Part shown: positions 16,768-25,657 of the stretch, piece by piece
How positions within the stretch are numbered: position 1 is the first letter of the stretch
Layout: the number at the start of each line of letters is the position of its first letter
DNA from: Abditibacteriaceae bacterium
GTDB taxonomy: Bacteria > Armatimonadota > Abditibacteriia > Abditibacteriales > Abditibacteriaceae
Assembly: GCA_019239895.1 (NCBI GenBank)
Contig: JAFAZH010000036.1
Location: forward strand, 149,960-213,959
Length of the DNA: 64,000 nt
Direction of reading: 5' to 3'
Program-made: the position numbers and the translations under genes
The notes under the pieces: generated by a model
What the model was told of the DNA's origin: nothing
Database searches by the model: none
What the model saw: the letters and a program-made list of their open reading frames with translations, nothing else

Positions 16768-17778
16768 ATGCGTGCTGTCATTATGGACGCGCCCAGAGAA
16801 ATACGTGTGGGCGATTGGCAAAGGCCACAACCGGGGCCAGGTGAAGTGCTGGTTGCGGTGAGCGCGGCTGGTATTTGCGCGGGTGACATGTATTTTTACC
16901 TGGGCAAGAATCCTTATGCCCAATACCCCCAGATTTGCGGCCATGAAATTGCGGGCACAGTGGAGCAGGTTGGTAGCAATGCTGAGGGATTAGAGCCTGG
17001 CACACCGGTGGTGGTTGAGCCATTCCTGGGTTGTGGCACTTGCTATCCTTGTCGTATTGGTAAATCAAACTGCTGCGCCAACTTGCAGATTATCGGCGTG
17101 CATAAGCCTGGTGGTTACGCGGAATATGTCACGGCTCCGGCGTCGCATATTCATAAGGTGCCGGAAGGTCTTTCGCTGTCTTTTGCCTCCTTTGCCGAGC
17201 CAGTCGCTATTGGGGTGCAAGCCTGTCGCCGAGGCGAAGTGGCGGCTGGTGAATATGTACTCATTCTGGGCTGTGGCCCCATTGGGTTAGCTCTCATTGA
17301 AGTGGCTAAGGCGCGTGGGGCGCATGTGGTCGCCACTGATGTGTTGCCCGCTCGCCTGGAAATGGCGGCCCAACTGGGAGCAGAAGTGCTAAGGGCAGAT
17401 AAAGACTTGTTGCCAAATGTTTTGGTCCAAACCAATGGCGAAGGAGCACCCGTGGTTATCGAAGCGACGGGCAATCCTCAAGTCATGGAGCAAACGGTGG
17501 AGTTGGTGGCGGCGGGTGGGCGCATTGTGATTGTTGGCTTAGTGAAGCAAGGCACACAAGTGACATTCCCTGGGCTGGATTTTACCCGTAAAGAGATGAC
17601 GGTCTTAGGCTCACGCGCTTCGGTGAATTGCTTCCCTGAATCCTTACAACTGCTGGCCAGTGGCGCGATTACTTACCCTCGTGTGGCGACTGAATTTAGC
17701 CTGTGGGACGCGCCCCAGGTCTTCTCTGATTTAGCGGCAAATCCGAGTCTGATTCACAAAGGTGTGTTAGTGCGGTAA
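16768..17778 (+). CDS. Zinc-dependent medium-chain alcohol/polyol dehydrogenase (second copy)
   Basis: A 336-aa protein whose start at 16768 is supported by AAGAGGAG 8 bases upstream; an in-frame upstream extension is rejected. Catalytic zinc ligands are C37 (GICAGD), H59 and E60 (CGHEIAG). Structural zinc cysteines are at 89, 92, 95 and 102/103. The NAD motif GCGPIG is at 168-173. Related to sorbitol and L-threonine dehydrogenases and to the 587-1603 protein. It is separated by 45 bases from the fusion gene and 37 from the next gene, in the same run. It probably oxidises a secondary hydroxyl of the sugar-acid or polyol substrate. Confidence 0.9.
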   Translation: MRAVIMDAPREIRVGDWQRPQPGPGEVLVAVSAAGICAGDMYFYLGKNPYAQYPQICGHEIAGTVEQVGSNAEGLEPGTPVVVEPFLGCGTCYPCRIGKSNCCANLQIIGVHKPGGYAEYVTAPASHIHKVPEGLSLSFASFAEPVAIGVQACRRGEVAAGEYVLILGCGPIGLALIEVAKARGAHVVATDVLPARLEMAAQLGAEVLRADKDLLPNVLVQTNGEGAPVVIEATGNPQVMEQTVELVAAGGRIVIVGLVKQGTQVTFPGLDFTRKEMTVLGSRASVNCFPESLQLLASGAITYPRVATEFSLWDAPQVFSDLAANPSLIHKGVLVR

Positions 17779-17815
17779 AGGCGGGATTATAAAAGCCCCG
17801 GTCACGAGAATTAAT

Positions 17816-18835
17816 ATGAAAATACTTATCATTGGCGGCACTGGCCTGATTAGCACAGCGATTACCCGTTACCTGTTAGAGCGGGGCGATGATGTGACGC
17901 TTTGCAACCGGGGCAAGGCAGAATCTCCCCAGGGTGCCAAGCAGATAACGGGTGATCGTAAGGACTTTAACCGCTTTGAAGCGCAGATGGCCGAAGCGGG
18001 CACCTTTGATTGTGTGCTAGACATGATCTGTTATCTGCCAGAAGAAGCGCACAGTGATATACGCGCTTTCAAGGGGCGAGTTGGTCACTTCATCTTTTGC
18101 AGCACGGTGGATGTTTATAGCAAGCCTGCGACGCGCTATCCCTACTTGGATAATGAACCGCATGGGGCCTTAAATTCCTATGGTCAGAACAAGTCCATCT
18201 GCGAACAGCTTTTTATGGAGGCTCATGAGCGCGGCGACTTTCCCGTCACCACTTTACGCCCGGCACACACCTATGGCGATAGCGGCGCACTGATCCACTC
18301 CTTTGGGTGGGGCATGGCTTATTTAGATCGCTTGCGTCGGGGCAAGCCCATTATCGTGCATGGCAACGGGCAGTCGTTGTGGGTTTCGGCTCATGTAAAT
18401 GATGTGGGACTTTCCTTTGTTCATGCCGCTGGCAACGAGCAAGCTTACGGCAAAGGTTATCATGTCACGGGTGAAGAGTGGCTGACGTGGAACCAGTATT
18501 ATCAAAAAGCGGCTGAAGTGATGGGGTGGCCAGAGCCAAATTTAGTGCATATCCCCGTACCACTCTTGTGCAAAGTTGCGCCCCAACTGGCGGGCAGTGT
18601 GGCCGATAACTTTCAATTCAACAACATCTTCGATAACTCCGCTGCCAAAGCCGATCTGGATTTTCGCTATACCGTCACTTATGCCGATGGCGTGCGCCGC
18701 GTGGTGTCCTGGTCAGAAGAGCATGGCAAAATCCAGAGCAGCGATGAGAATCTCTTTTATGATCGGTTATTGGCAACCTGGCAGCGGCACGGCGATGAGA
18801 TGGCACATGAGTTATCTTCCAATAGTTCTGGGTAA
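17816..18835 (+). CDS. NAD-dependent epimerase/dehydratase family protein
   Basis: A 339-aa extended SDR. The N-terminal Rossmann motif is GGTGLIS (about 7-13), with the segment DVTLCNRGK after beta2. FIFCSTVDVYSK carries the Ser/Thr region, and YGQNKSICE, in which Tyr and Lys fit the YxxxK catalytic pair, follows. Such proteins act on nucleotide-sugars or free sugars, and related proteins are often annotated in sugar catabolic clusters without a proven substrate. No substrate can be read from sequence. It is the penultimate gene of the plus-strand run, 15 bases before the secreted glycosidase-like gene. Confidence 0.82.
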   Translation: MKILIIGGTGLISTAITRYLLERGDDVTLCNRGKAESPQGAKQITGDRKDFNRFEAQMAEAGTFDCVLDMICYLPEEAHSDIRAFKGRVGHFIFCSTVDVYSKPATRYPYLDNEPHGALNSYGQNKSICEQLFMEAHERGDFPVTTLRPAHTYGDSGALIHSFGWGMAYLDRLRRGKPIIVHGNGQSLWVSAHVNDVGLSFVHAAGNEQAYGKGYHVTGEEWLTWNQYYQKAAEVMGWPEPNLVHIPVPLLCKVAPQLAGSVADNFQFNNIFDNSAAKADLDFRYTVTYADGVRRVVSWSEEHGKIQSSDENLFYDRLLATWQRHGDEMAHELSSNSSG

Positions 18836-18850
18836 TGGCACCGGGTCTGC

Positions 18851-20617
18851 ATGAAAAGCCGTTTTATGCTGATACTTCCTCATCCTTGTAATAACCTGCG
18901 TCACCCACTATTTTCCCGTCTGTGTCTTACTCTGATTTTGCTCTTGAGTTGCGCTCATCAACTCACGGCGCAAGAAAGACCCTCAACTGCTGGCACTGGG
19001 GCTAAGGATTTTACTTATCAAACACCATCCGGTGTGACGTTTCGCGTCACAGCCGAGGGACTCTCCGCAATCCGCTACCAGAACCGAGAAGTTGCCAATG
19101 GCAGTTGGTCGTGCTTCAGCGCGGAGAACTGGTTTAAAGATGGCGGATCACAGCAAGTGAAGACCGACCCCACAGGGGAAAAGTCTCTCACGGTGCTGGA
19201 TGCCCATCATGCGCGGGTGCGCCAAGTCAAGGGGAATGTGGTTGCCACCTTCGACTATAATTTTGAGAGCGAAGACCTGACCATCTCTACCCGACTGGAA
19301 AATAACCATGCTACGGCACCGCTCAATATTACTGGCTTTACTGGCCTGACTTTCAACTTCGACAAATTGCCGGATGGCCTGATGCCAGTGCAGCATATCA
19401 CCTACTTCCAGGCCAATGGCATCCAACTGTGTCATCCTGGTTACTGGTCGCCCATTGGTGGTAGCTACGCGACGGACAACAGCCTGGGTATCGGTCTCTC
19501 GCCCTGGAATGTGGGCTTAACGCGAACTCTTATCCTGTGGGATTATGTAGATTGGAATGCCGATAAGCGCGATAAAGTGCCGCAGCGCCGCCCGATTTAC
19601 TTTGTGGTTAATCCCGTGCCGTCGCGTGGGGCGATGACTTTTGATTTGCGGCTGCGGATTAGCCCCAACCGCGATTGGCACTACCTTTTGGAACCCTATC
19701 GTCAGGAGTTTCAACGCACTTATGGCCCCGTGCGCTACAAAGCCGATTATCGCTGGATTGCCACGGATTACTTAAACCATAGCGTGCAGGAGATTTCGCC
19801 AACCAACCCTTACGGGTTTCAAAGCGGCCATCGGCGATTCGACTTGGCCGAGGGCGTCAAAGCCTTCTGTGATGAAGTCATTCCTACATTACAGGGTGCC
19901 AATGGGCAGGGAGCCATTGTGTGGGGGCAGGGTGGGGAAGAGCCACGCGGTCAAATGTATCGTCCCGATTTCGATGTGCTGCCGCCTGAAGTCGAAGCTA
20001 ACTGGACGACGCTTGCGCAACGCTTCAAGGCAGCAAACTTAAAGTTGGGAGTTGCCACCCGGCCCCGCGATATGGCGGTGCGCCAGAACTGGAAGCAGGA
20101 TGAGATTATCAGCATTAACCCCGATGATCCCAGCCATCGTGACATGCTGTGGCGGCGCTTTGAGAATATGAGGAACAAGGGCTGCACGCTTTTCTATCTG
20201 GATAGCTTTGGCGACTCTTTCGAGGATGTTAAATTAATGCGCTTCCTGCGCGAAAAGCTGGGGCCGGATGTACTGACTTTTGCCGAACACCAATGCGATG
20301 CCATTATGCCCTATAGTGGTGGCTATTCCGAAACCACGCTGCAAGCCGAACCAACCGATAACCCGCCGTACTATCGCCTCTGGTCGGGGGTAGATAATTG
20401 GCAAATCTATCAGTGGTTAGCCCCCGGCGCGCAAATGGCGGCGCGGCTCTACCAGACTCAGGGCAAAGCCCCGGCTAACTTTGAAACTTCGGAGCACTTC
20501 TTTTACTCCAATCGCATCACGCCCCTGATTCCCGTGTCCGAGCTCAACCGTACCCCGTCTCTCAAGCAGTGGCAGCCACAGTTCTTAAATGCTAATGGCC
20601 AATGGGTAGCTCATTAG
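18851..20617 (+). CDS. Secreted protein, putative glycoside-hydrolase-like (beta-sandwich + TIM barrel)
   Basis: A 588-aa protein with a Sec signal peptide (hydrophobic LCLTLILLLSCAHQLTAQ at about 26-43). Residues of about 50-290 look like a beta-sandwich (VTFRVTAEGLSAIRYQNREV, LTISTRLENNH). Residues of about 300-580 have TIM-barrel features, with acidic residues at strand ends such as LFYLDSFGDSFED and FAEHQCDAIM. This order is typical of several glycosidase families, but I cannot assign a GH number. It would act in the periplasm or outside the cell, supplying sugar to the enzymes encoded upstream. It ends just before a palindromic repeat that separates it from the convergent oxidoreductase. 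Confidence 0.6.
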   Translation: MKSRFMLILPHPCNNLRHPLFSRLCLTLILLLSCAHQLTAQERPSTAGTGAKDFTYQTPSGVTFRVTAEGLSAIRYQNREVANGSWSCFSAENWFKDGGSQQVKTDPTGEKSLTVLDAHHARVRQVKGNVVATFDYNFESEDLTISTRLENNHATAPLNITGFTGLTFNFDKLPDGLMPVQHITYFQANGIQLCHPGYWSPIGGSYATDNSLGIGLSPWNVGLTRTLILWDYVDWNADKRDKVPQRRPIYFVVNPVPSRGAMTFDLRLRISPNRDWHYLLEPYRQEFQRTYGPVRYKADYRWIATDYLNHSVQEISPTNPYGFQSGHRRFDLAEGVKAFCDEVIPTLQGANGQGAIVWGQGGEEPRGQMYRPDFDVLPPEVEANWTTLAQRFKAANLKLGVATRPRDMAVRQNWKQDEIISINPDDPSHRDMLWRRFENMRNKGCTLFYLDSFGDSFEDVKLMRFLREKLGPDVLTFAEHQCDAIMPYSGGYSETTLQAEPTDNPPYYRLWSGVDNWQIYQWLAPGAQMAARLYQTQGKAPANFETSEHFFYSNRITPLIPVSELNRTPSLKQWQPQFLNANGQWVAH

Positions 20618-20625
20618 AATCTTAA

Positions 20626-20766
20626 TCTCACGTAGAGACGCAGAGGGCGCGGAGAGGATGGAAGGGTGGGAGTGCGAGAGGATGGGCGAGGAGATGGTTT
20701 GCAGGAAACACCACCCACACTCCCATCCCCATTTACTCCCACACTCCTCTGCGCCTCTGCGTGAGA
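20626..20766. repeat. Intergenic inverted repeat, 'cacgtagagacgcagag' family, copy 3
   Basis: Left arm around 20626-20655 (TCTCACGTAGAGACGCAGAG) pairs with the right arm near 20745-20765 (CTCTGCGCCTCTGCGTGAGA). An inner GGGTGGGAGTGCGAGAGGAT pairs with TCCCATCC/TACTCCCACAC. It fills the gap between two convergent genes. Confidence 0.85.
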
Positions 20767-21714
20767 TCAAATTTTAAGCACCACTTTGCCGCGCCCGTGC
20801 CCGGAATCGAGTCGTTCATGCGCTTGTTGCACCTGGGCGAGAGGCAGCACTGCGTCTACTAAAGGTTTCAGTTGGTCGCGCTCCAACAGGTGGCCCAACT
20901 TTTCCAGGCGGGGACGTTCACGGGTGAGAAAGATACCGTGCAGCGTCAGGTTCTTCATGTAGGCCGACGTGAGGCTGCCTTCTACGCTAAGGATATGCGC
21001 CAGGCGGCCAAAGGGCCGCGTCGCTTCCAGACTGCGCGAAATGAGGTCGCCGCCAACTGTATCGAAGACGGCATCCACGCCAACGCCATTGGTTTCTTCT
21101 AAGGCAATTTGAATGGGGTCATCGTTCTTATAGTCAATGGGCACATCCACGCCCAGTTCACTTAAAGTAGTTTGGTTAGCGGGGCCAGCGGTGACTAAGA
21201 CGCGAGCACCGGCAATTTTAGCCAGTTGGATGGCAAACGAGCCAACGCCGCCTGCGCCCCCATGAATCAGGACAGTCTCGCCAGGGCGAACTTGCAGGCG
21301 AGCCACAATTGCTTCCCAAGCCGTGCCTCCCGCCAAAGGCACCGCGGCAGCTTCGAGGTAGGAAATTTTACCCGGTTTAGGGGCCACAATTGAAGCATCT
21401 ACTACGTTGTATTCCGCATAGGTGCCATGAGGATTGCCGAAGATTTCGGCGGTGTAAAAAACTTCGTCGCCCAGCTTAAATTCGGTGACACCGGCTCCAA
21501 CTTGCTCGACGACACCCGAAGCATCCGAGCCTAAAATGACGGGCGGCTCTAAATTGGCCCAGGTGCCGTTGGCGCGGAGTTTGGCATCTACGGGATTTGT
21601 GCCAGAGGCTATGACCCGCACTAAGAGCTGGCCTGCTCCGGGTGTGGGCTTATCCACCTCACATTCTTCAAAGACTTCTGGTCCCCCAAAGCGAGGGATG
21701 ATCATTGCACGCAT
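20767..21714 (-). CDS. NADP-dependent quinone oxidoreductase family (zinc-free MDR)
   Basis: A 315-aa medium-chain reductase without the structural zinc cysteine loop, as in quinone oxidoreductase/zeta-crystallin proteins. Signature segments are ASGTNPVDAKLRANG near 37-51, PVILGSDASGVVE and the NADP motif GGAGGVGSFA. It probably reduces quinones or alpha,beta-unsaturated carbonyls in the cytoplasm. Transcribed alone, divergently from the secreted SGNH hydrolase 127 bases away. Confidence 0.9.
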   Translation of the reverse strand: MRAMIIPRFGGPEVFEECEVDKPTPGAGQLLVRVIASGTNPVDAKLRANGTWANLEPPVILGSDASGVVEQVGAGVTEFKLGDEVFYTAEIFGNPHGTYAEYNVVDASIVAPKPGKISYLEAAAVPLAGGTAWEAIVARLQVRPGETVLIHGGAGGVGSFAIQLAKIAGARVLVTAGPANQTTLSELGVDVPIDYKNDDPIQIALEETNGVGVDAVFDTVGGDLISRSLEATRPFGRLAHILSVEGSLTSAYMKNLTLHGIFLTRERPRLEKLGHLLERDQLKPLVDAVLPLAQVQQAHERLDSGHGRGKVVLKI

Positions 21715-21841
21715 AATGTTGCTGTCTCCTTCTCTCTATAATGCTTTTTTAATTTTACAGATGACGAGAGCCACAAGTGCAGCTTTGGCTCCCATACAGT
21801 TATACTGCTCTCTAACCCACGAGAGGAGAATCCCAAAAGTT

Positions 21842-23101
21842 ATGTCATTCATGCGTCGTCTGTTGAGCCTGTGCGCTTTAATGCTCATGTGCCTGAGTAC
21901 TGCCCATGCGCAGGGCAACTTTTATTTGAGAAATGGTGATCGTGTCGTCTTTTATGGCGATAGCATCACCGATCAGCGTTTATATACCACCTTTGCTGAA
22001 ACCTACGTGGTCACTCGGTTTCCTCAACTCAATGTCAGTTTTGTGCATTCGGGTTGGGGTGGCGACCGCGTTGGCGGCGGTGGCGGCGGGCCCATTGACT
22101 TGCGTTTGCAGCGCGATGTCATCGCCTATAAGCCAACTGTCATGACCATTATGCTAGGCATGAACGATGCCAGCTATAAAGCCTATGACCAGGGTACCTT
22201 TGACACCTACGCTAAGGGCTATCAGCACATTATTGATACCGTGAAGCAAGCCTTGCCTGGCATCCGCATCACTGCGATTCAACCGTCGCCTTTTGATGAT
22301 GTGACGCAGGCTCCAAAATTTGAAGGTGGCTATAATGCGGTCTTGGTGCGCTATGGTCAATACCTCAAAGACCTGGCACAGAAGCAAAATCTCAATCTTG
22401 CCGACCTCAATACCCCCGTTGTTGCTGATTTAGAGAAAGCTAAAGCCACGGATGCTGCTCTCGCGCAGAAAATCATTCCCGACCGGGTGCATCCCGGCCC
22501 TGGCGGGCATCTTATTATGGCCGAAGCACTGCTCAAGGCGTGGAATGCTCCAGCGATTGTGACCAATGTCGAAATTGATGCCAATGGCCAACGCGTGGTG
22601 CGCTCTGATAATACCCGTGTGACAGGCTTGGCTGGAGGGAATAATCCCACCTGGATGCAATCCGATAATGCTCTGCCCATGCCAGTGAATATGGGCGATC
22701 CCGTTATTGCCCTCGCCGTGAACTCTTCTGACTTTACGCAAGCCCTGAACCAAGAGCCGCTTAAAGTCACGGGTCTCACTGCCGCCAAATACACGCTGAA
22801 AATTGATGGCCAGGATGTAGGGATATTCACGAAAGAGCAGTTGGCGGATGGTATTAATCTGGCGACGCAACAGACGCCCATGAGCAAGCAGGCGGCTAAT
22901 GTGCATGGCCTGACCGTGCGCCATGATGACATTCATACCACCCGTTGGCGTCAATACCAGGTGCCGATGGCGAATGATAATCTACCGCATTTAACGGAAG
23001 TTATGCGGGCGCTGGATGACTTAGAAGCGGATGTGGTGGCTCAACAACGCGCTGCGGCACAACCCGTGCCGCATCGTTATGAACTGGTAGCACAGCCCTA
23101 G
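21842..23101 (+). CDS. Secreted SGNH/GDSL-family esterase
   Basis: A 419-aa protein. The start at 21842 gives a signal peptide MSFMRRLLSLCALMLMCLST ending at AHA-Q; an upstream open frame is rejected because it overlaps the divergent gene. The SGNH residues are visible: S41 in YGDSITD, Gly in SGWGGD, N108 in LGMND, and D214/H217 in DRVHP. A glycine run (GGGGGG, about 78-83) follows block II. The C-terminal 150 residues form an extra domain (VTGLTAAKYTLKIDG) often seen in esterases acting on acylated polysaccharides. It probably deacylates an extracellular carbohydrate or lipid. It is followed by a strong terminator. Confidence 0.88.
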   Translation: MSFMRRLLSLCALMLMCLSTAHAQGNFYLRNGDRVVFYGDSITDQRLYTTFAETYVVTRFPQLNVSFVHSGWGGDRVGGGGGGPIDLRLQRDVIAYKPTVMTIMLGMNDASYKAYDQGTFDTYAKGYQHIIDTVKQALPGIRITAIQPSPFDDVTQAPKFEGGYNAVLVRYGQYLKDLAQKQNLNLADLNTPVVADLEKAKATDAALAQKIIPDRVHPGPGGHLIMAEALLKAWNAPAIVTNVEIDANGQRVVRSDNTRVTGLAGGNNPTWMQSDNALPMPVNMGDPVIALAVNSSDFTQALNQEPLKVTGLTAAKYTLKIDGQDVGIFTKEQLADGINLATQQTPMSKQAANVHGLTVRHDDIHTTRWRQYQVPMANDNLPHLTEVMRALDDLEADVVAQQRAAAQPVPHRYELVAQP

Positions 23102-23146
23102 TTCTGGCCTAGTAATGTAGAGAATCATTCAAGTTAGCTTAGTGTT

Positions 23147-23178
23147 GAAACAGCCCCGCTTGCAAGCGGGGCTGTTTC
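23147..23178 (+). terminator. Intrinsic terminator after the SGNH hydrolase gene
   Basis: GAAACAGCCCCGCTT (23147-23161) pairs perfectly with AAGCGGGGCTGTTTC (23164-23178) over 15 bp with a 2-base spacer, flanked by T-rich sequence. It can work in both directions. Confidence 0.85.
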
Positions 23179-23198
23179 TCGTTTATATTGAATTCAAT

Positions 23199-24686
23199 AT
23201 GATGAGATTTACCAGCACTCAACTGTTGTTCATTGCTTCTGCCATAACTGCCGTCCCATCCGCTGTTTTGGCTCAGGTTGCGCCAAAACAGCCATCAACC
23301 CCAACAACTCCTGCACCCAATGAGGCACCTCCCTCAATTGTGCCTGCAACAACTGCTGCCCCGCCGCAAACCCCGGATACTCCCGGCGCGATTTGGGTGG
23401 CAGCCTCGCCGAAAAACTTTGATGCGGCCAATCGTCCGGCGGAACAGCCGATTGATATGGTAGTTATCCATGATATTGAAGGCTCCGCCGAAAGTGCCGT
23501 CAATTGGTTCCAGAATCCCCAGGCCCGCGCCACTTCGCATTATGTAGTGAACTCCACCACTGGGCAGGTGTGGCAGATGGTCAAAGAGCATGACATCGCC
23601 TGGCACGCTGGCAACTATGCGATTAATAAACGTTCGGTGGGGATTGAGCATGAGGGCTATGCCTATCGCCCCGGTTTCTATAATCCGGTGGAATATGAAG
23701 CCTCCGCCAAACTGGTGCGCTCCATTACCAGTCGCTATAACATCCCGCGTGACCGCACTCATATTATTGGCCATTCCGAAGTGCCACACCCCACCAAGCC
23801 GGGTCTCTTTGGCGGGGCCAGCGGGCACACTGATCCTGGCCCTTACTGGGACTGGGATAGTTTCATGACATTAGTCCGCAACGATGCCCAGGCTGGCGAG
23901 CACAACTTCCCAACAGTGATTCACCCTGGTGAACTCATTGAGGCTGCCGCGACTTTTACCAATACAGGCGATGATGCCTGGCCATCGGATAAAGCGGGTG
24001 CGGCAGACCCAGCGTTGCAGGCGCGTGGGCCAGTTTATTTAGGCACCTGGAACCCGCAGGGTGGTAGCAGCCCCTTTTTCAACTACAAGTTCTGGACCAG
24101 CCCGCGCCTGGCTTCGGAAGCGGTGGATGGCGAAGTGGCTCTTGGTGCTAAAGGCCGCTTTGCTTTTACCCTGCTTGGCCCTCGTCAGTTAGGCGAAGTG
24201 CGGGAGGATTTTCGGCTGATTAAAGTGGCTCCAGCTCCTAAAGTGCCCGTTGGATTTGGTGACATTATCTCAACCACCATTCGAGTGGAGCCGTGGGAGA
24301 TTATTCAGGATACTGCCCAGCCTGGCTTTACTGCCTCCGGTTGGACGGCGGGTGCAGGCATGGTCTCGCGCAAAGTGGCGGCTGCTGATGAGCCAGCCGC
24401 GCCTGCTCAATGGACAGTGCCTTTGCGCATCAGCGGGGATTGGGACGTTTATGCCCGCTGGCCAGGGGGTTCAGCCCATAGCCGCCAGGCGTCTTACCAG
24501 GTTGATGCCGCCGATGGCACGCATACGGTTGTGGTGGATCAACGCAAGGGTGGCGACTGGTATAAATTAGGCCGCTATCGCTTTAATGATCCAACAGGCG
24601 TTAAAGTCAGGTTATCGGCTCAGGGCACACGAGGCACGGTTGTCGCCGATGCCGTCCGCTTTGTCGGCCCTTTCCCTACTCCCTAA
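23199..24686 (+). CDS. Secreted N-acetylmuramoyl-L-alanine amidase (Amidase_2) with C-terminal golvesin-like domain
   Basis: A 495-aa protein. The start at 23199 gives a signal peptide ending near AVLAQ (25-26), followed by a Pro/Thr/Ala-rich linker of about 35 residues. The amidase_2 domain spans about 80-220; zinc ligands and catalytic residues are H91 (VVIHDIEG), H210 and D212 (SGHTDPGP), with H192 in HIIGHSEVPH. It cleaves the MurNAc-L-Ala bond of peptidoglycan. A middle beta-rich region (about 235-370) is followed by a golvesin/xanthan-lyase-type C-terminal domain (YARWPGGS, VVADAVRFVG), typical of extracellular attachment modules. Probably involved in wall recycling or lysis of other bacteria. 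Confidence 0.88.
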   Translation: MMRFTSTQLLFIASAITAVPSAVLAQVAPKQPSTPTTPAPNEAPPSIVPATTAAPPQTPDTPGAIWVAASPKNFDAANRPAEQPIDMVVIHDIEGSAESAVNWFQNPQARATSHYVVNSTTGQVWQMVKEHDIAWHAGNYAINKRSVGIEHEGYAYRPGFYNPVEYEASAKLVRSITSRYNIPRDRTHIIGHSEVPHPTKPGLFGGASGHTDPGPYWDWDSFMTLVRNDAQAGEHNFPTVIHPGELIEAAATFTNTGDDAWPSDKAGAADPALQARGPVYLGTWNPQGGSSPFFNYKFWTSPRLASEAVDGEVALGAKGRFAFTLLGPRQLGEVREDFRLIKVAPAPKVPVGFGDIISTTIRVEPWEIIQDTAQPGFTASGWTAGAGMVSRKVAAADEPAAPAQWTVPLRISGDWDVYARWPGGSAHSRQASYQVDAADGTHTVVVDQRKGGDWYKLGRYRFNDPTGVKVRLSAQGTRGTVVADAVRFVGPFPTP

Positions 24687-24775
24687 GCGCATTTTATGCA
24701 AAGCGCATTGTTATGCAAGCCATTGCGCCGTGCCAACAGGATGCTCCTCAATGGATGCGCGGATGGGGTGATAAC

Positions 24776-25612
24776 TCAGGCTCCCATGCTTCTCAAAATG
24801 GCTTGCGCGGTCTCTTGGGCATCTCCGCGCACTCCCTGAAGAATTCTGGCATAAGGGACGACTTGTTGCAGGGTGGCCATCACAGTTTCCGGTTGACGGC
24901 GGGCCGAGACTGTATTCGCCAGTAAGCCCAAGGCTCCCTGTCCGGCAGAGACTTGGCGGGGTTTCCACTTTCCCTTGTCTTTATATTCGCTCAGCACGAC
25001 TAACCCAACGGGCAAAGGTTGACGCCCAACGCGTCCGCCTAATGATGCGGCAGAATGGCGAGTGGGTTTCTCGGTTGGCGCCCCGCGAATCGAAAGGGGA
25101 CGCGCATAAGGATGCACCCGCCCCTGGGCATCTAAGACCGCATACTCATCGGAATAATAAGTGGCCCCGGCCTGCACCAGGGCCGTCACGAGGGTTGTTT
25201 TGCCGGTAAAGCTACGGCCTGGAACCACAATAGCCTGCCCATCCCAGGCCACCACTCCGGCATGAACAAAAACGCGGCGCGGGGCGTGTTCGGCCACGTA
25301 AAGCTGCATGTCGTTTTCCAGGGCCTCAAAGACTTGGTCGGCTTCTAAAGAACGGGCTAAGCGCGTCCAATCGCCATAAAGTAAGTTGAAGCGCCGCACT
25401 CGTGATTTGCCATCCTGGGTAGCAATCGCGCCATCGGCGATAACCGAGTAGAGGCGTTCCACCACGGGCTGGGAAGAAACCTTCCAGTCCGGTGGGAGCG
25501 CCGCGAGCATTCGCTCTAGGGTTTGTGCGTTATTTGCACGGATCCCGATGCGCACGCCGTAGGTCTTTAAAGATAAGCCTGCCGCCCAGCCCAGGCGGTT
25601 CACTTTTTCCAT
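24776..25612 (-). CDS. HPr kinase-like (HprK-related) serine kinase domain protein
   Basis: A 278-aa protein. The P-loop GRSFTGKT at 132-139, followed by YYSDEYAVLD, in which D155/E156 align with the HprK catalytic acidic pair, identifies an HPr kinase/phosphorylase C-terminal-like fold. The N-terminal 110 residues are unlike bacterial HprK. Such HprK-related proteins often occur in peptide or coenzyme biosynthetic loci and may not act on HPr. Its ATG directly follows the stop of a 14-codon ORF with a strong ribosome binding site. It converges on the amidase gene with an 89-bp gap. Confidence 0.8.
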   Translation of the reverse strand: MEKVNRLGWAAGLSLKTYGVRIGIRANNAQTLERMLAALPPDWKVSSQPVVERLYSVIADGAIATQDGKSRVRRFNLLYGDWTRLARSLEADQVFEALENDMQLYVAEHAPRRVFVHAGVVAWDGQAIVVPGRSFTGKTTLVTALVQAGATYYSDEYAVLDAQGRVHPYARPLSIRGAPTEKPTRHSAASLGGRVGRQPLPVGLVVLSEYKDKGKWKPRQVSAGQGALGLLANTVSARRQPETVMATLQQVVPYARILQGVRGDAQETAQAILRSMGA

Positions 25613-25657
25613 TCAAGAAGTCAGCCGCTTGAGGCGGGGTAAGTTGAGTTCGGACAT
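25613..25657 (-). CDS. 14-codon leader ORF abutting the HprK-related gene
   Basis: Minus strand: GGAGGTG, then ATG at 25657, then codons for MSELNLPRLKRLTS and TGA at 25615-25613. The next base begins the ATG of the kinase-like gene. The Shine-Dalgarno sequence belongs to this ORF, since none is seen immediately in front of the kinase start, so kinase translation probably depends on it. It may be a coupling leader or the precursor of a small peptide; nothing shows which. Confidence 0.55.
   Translation of the reverse strand: MSELNLPRLKRLTS

Noticed and set aside
21485..21841. N-terminal extension of the SGNH hydrolase
   Set aside because: It overlaps the divergent oxidoreductase and would hide the signal peptide; 21842 is the sensible start.
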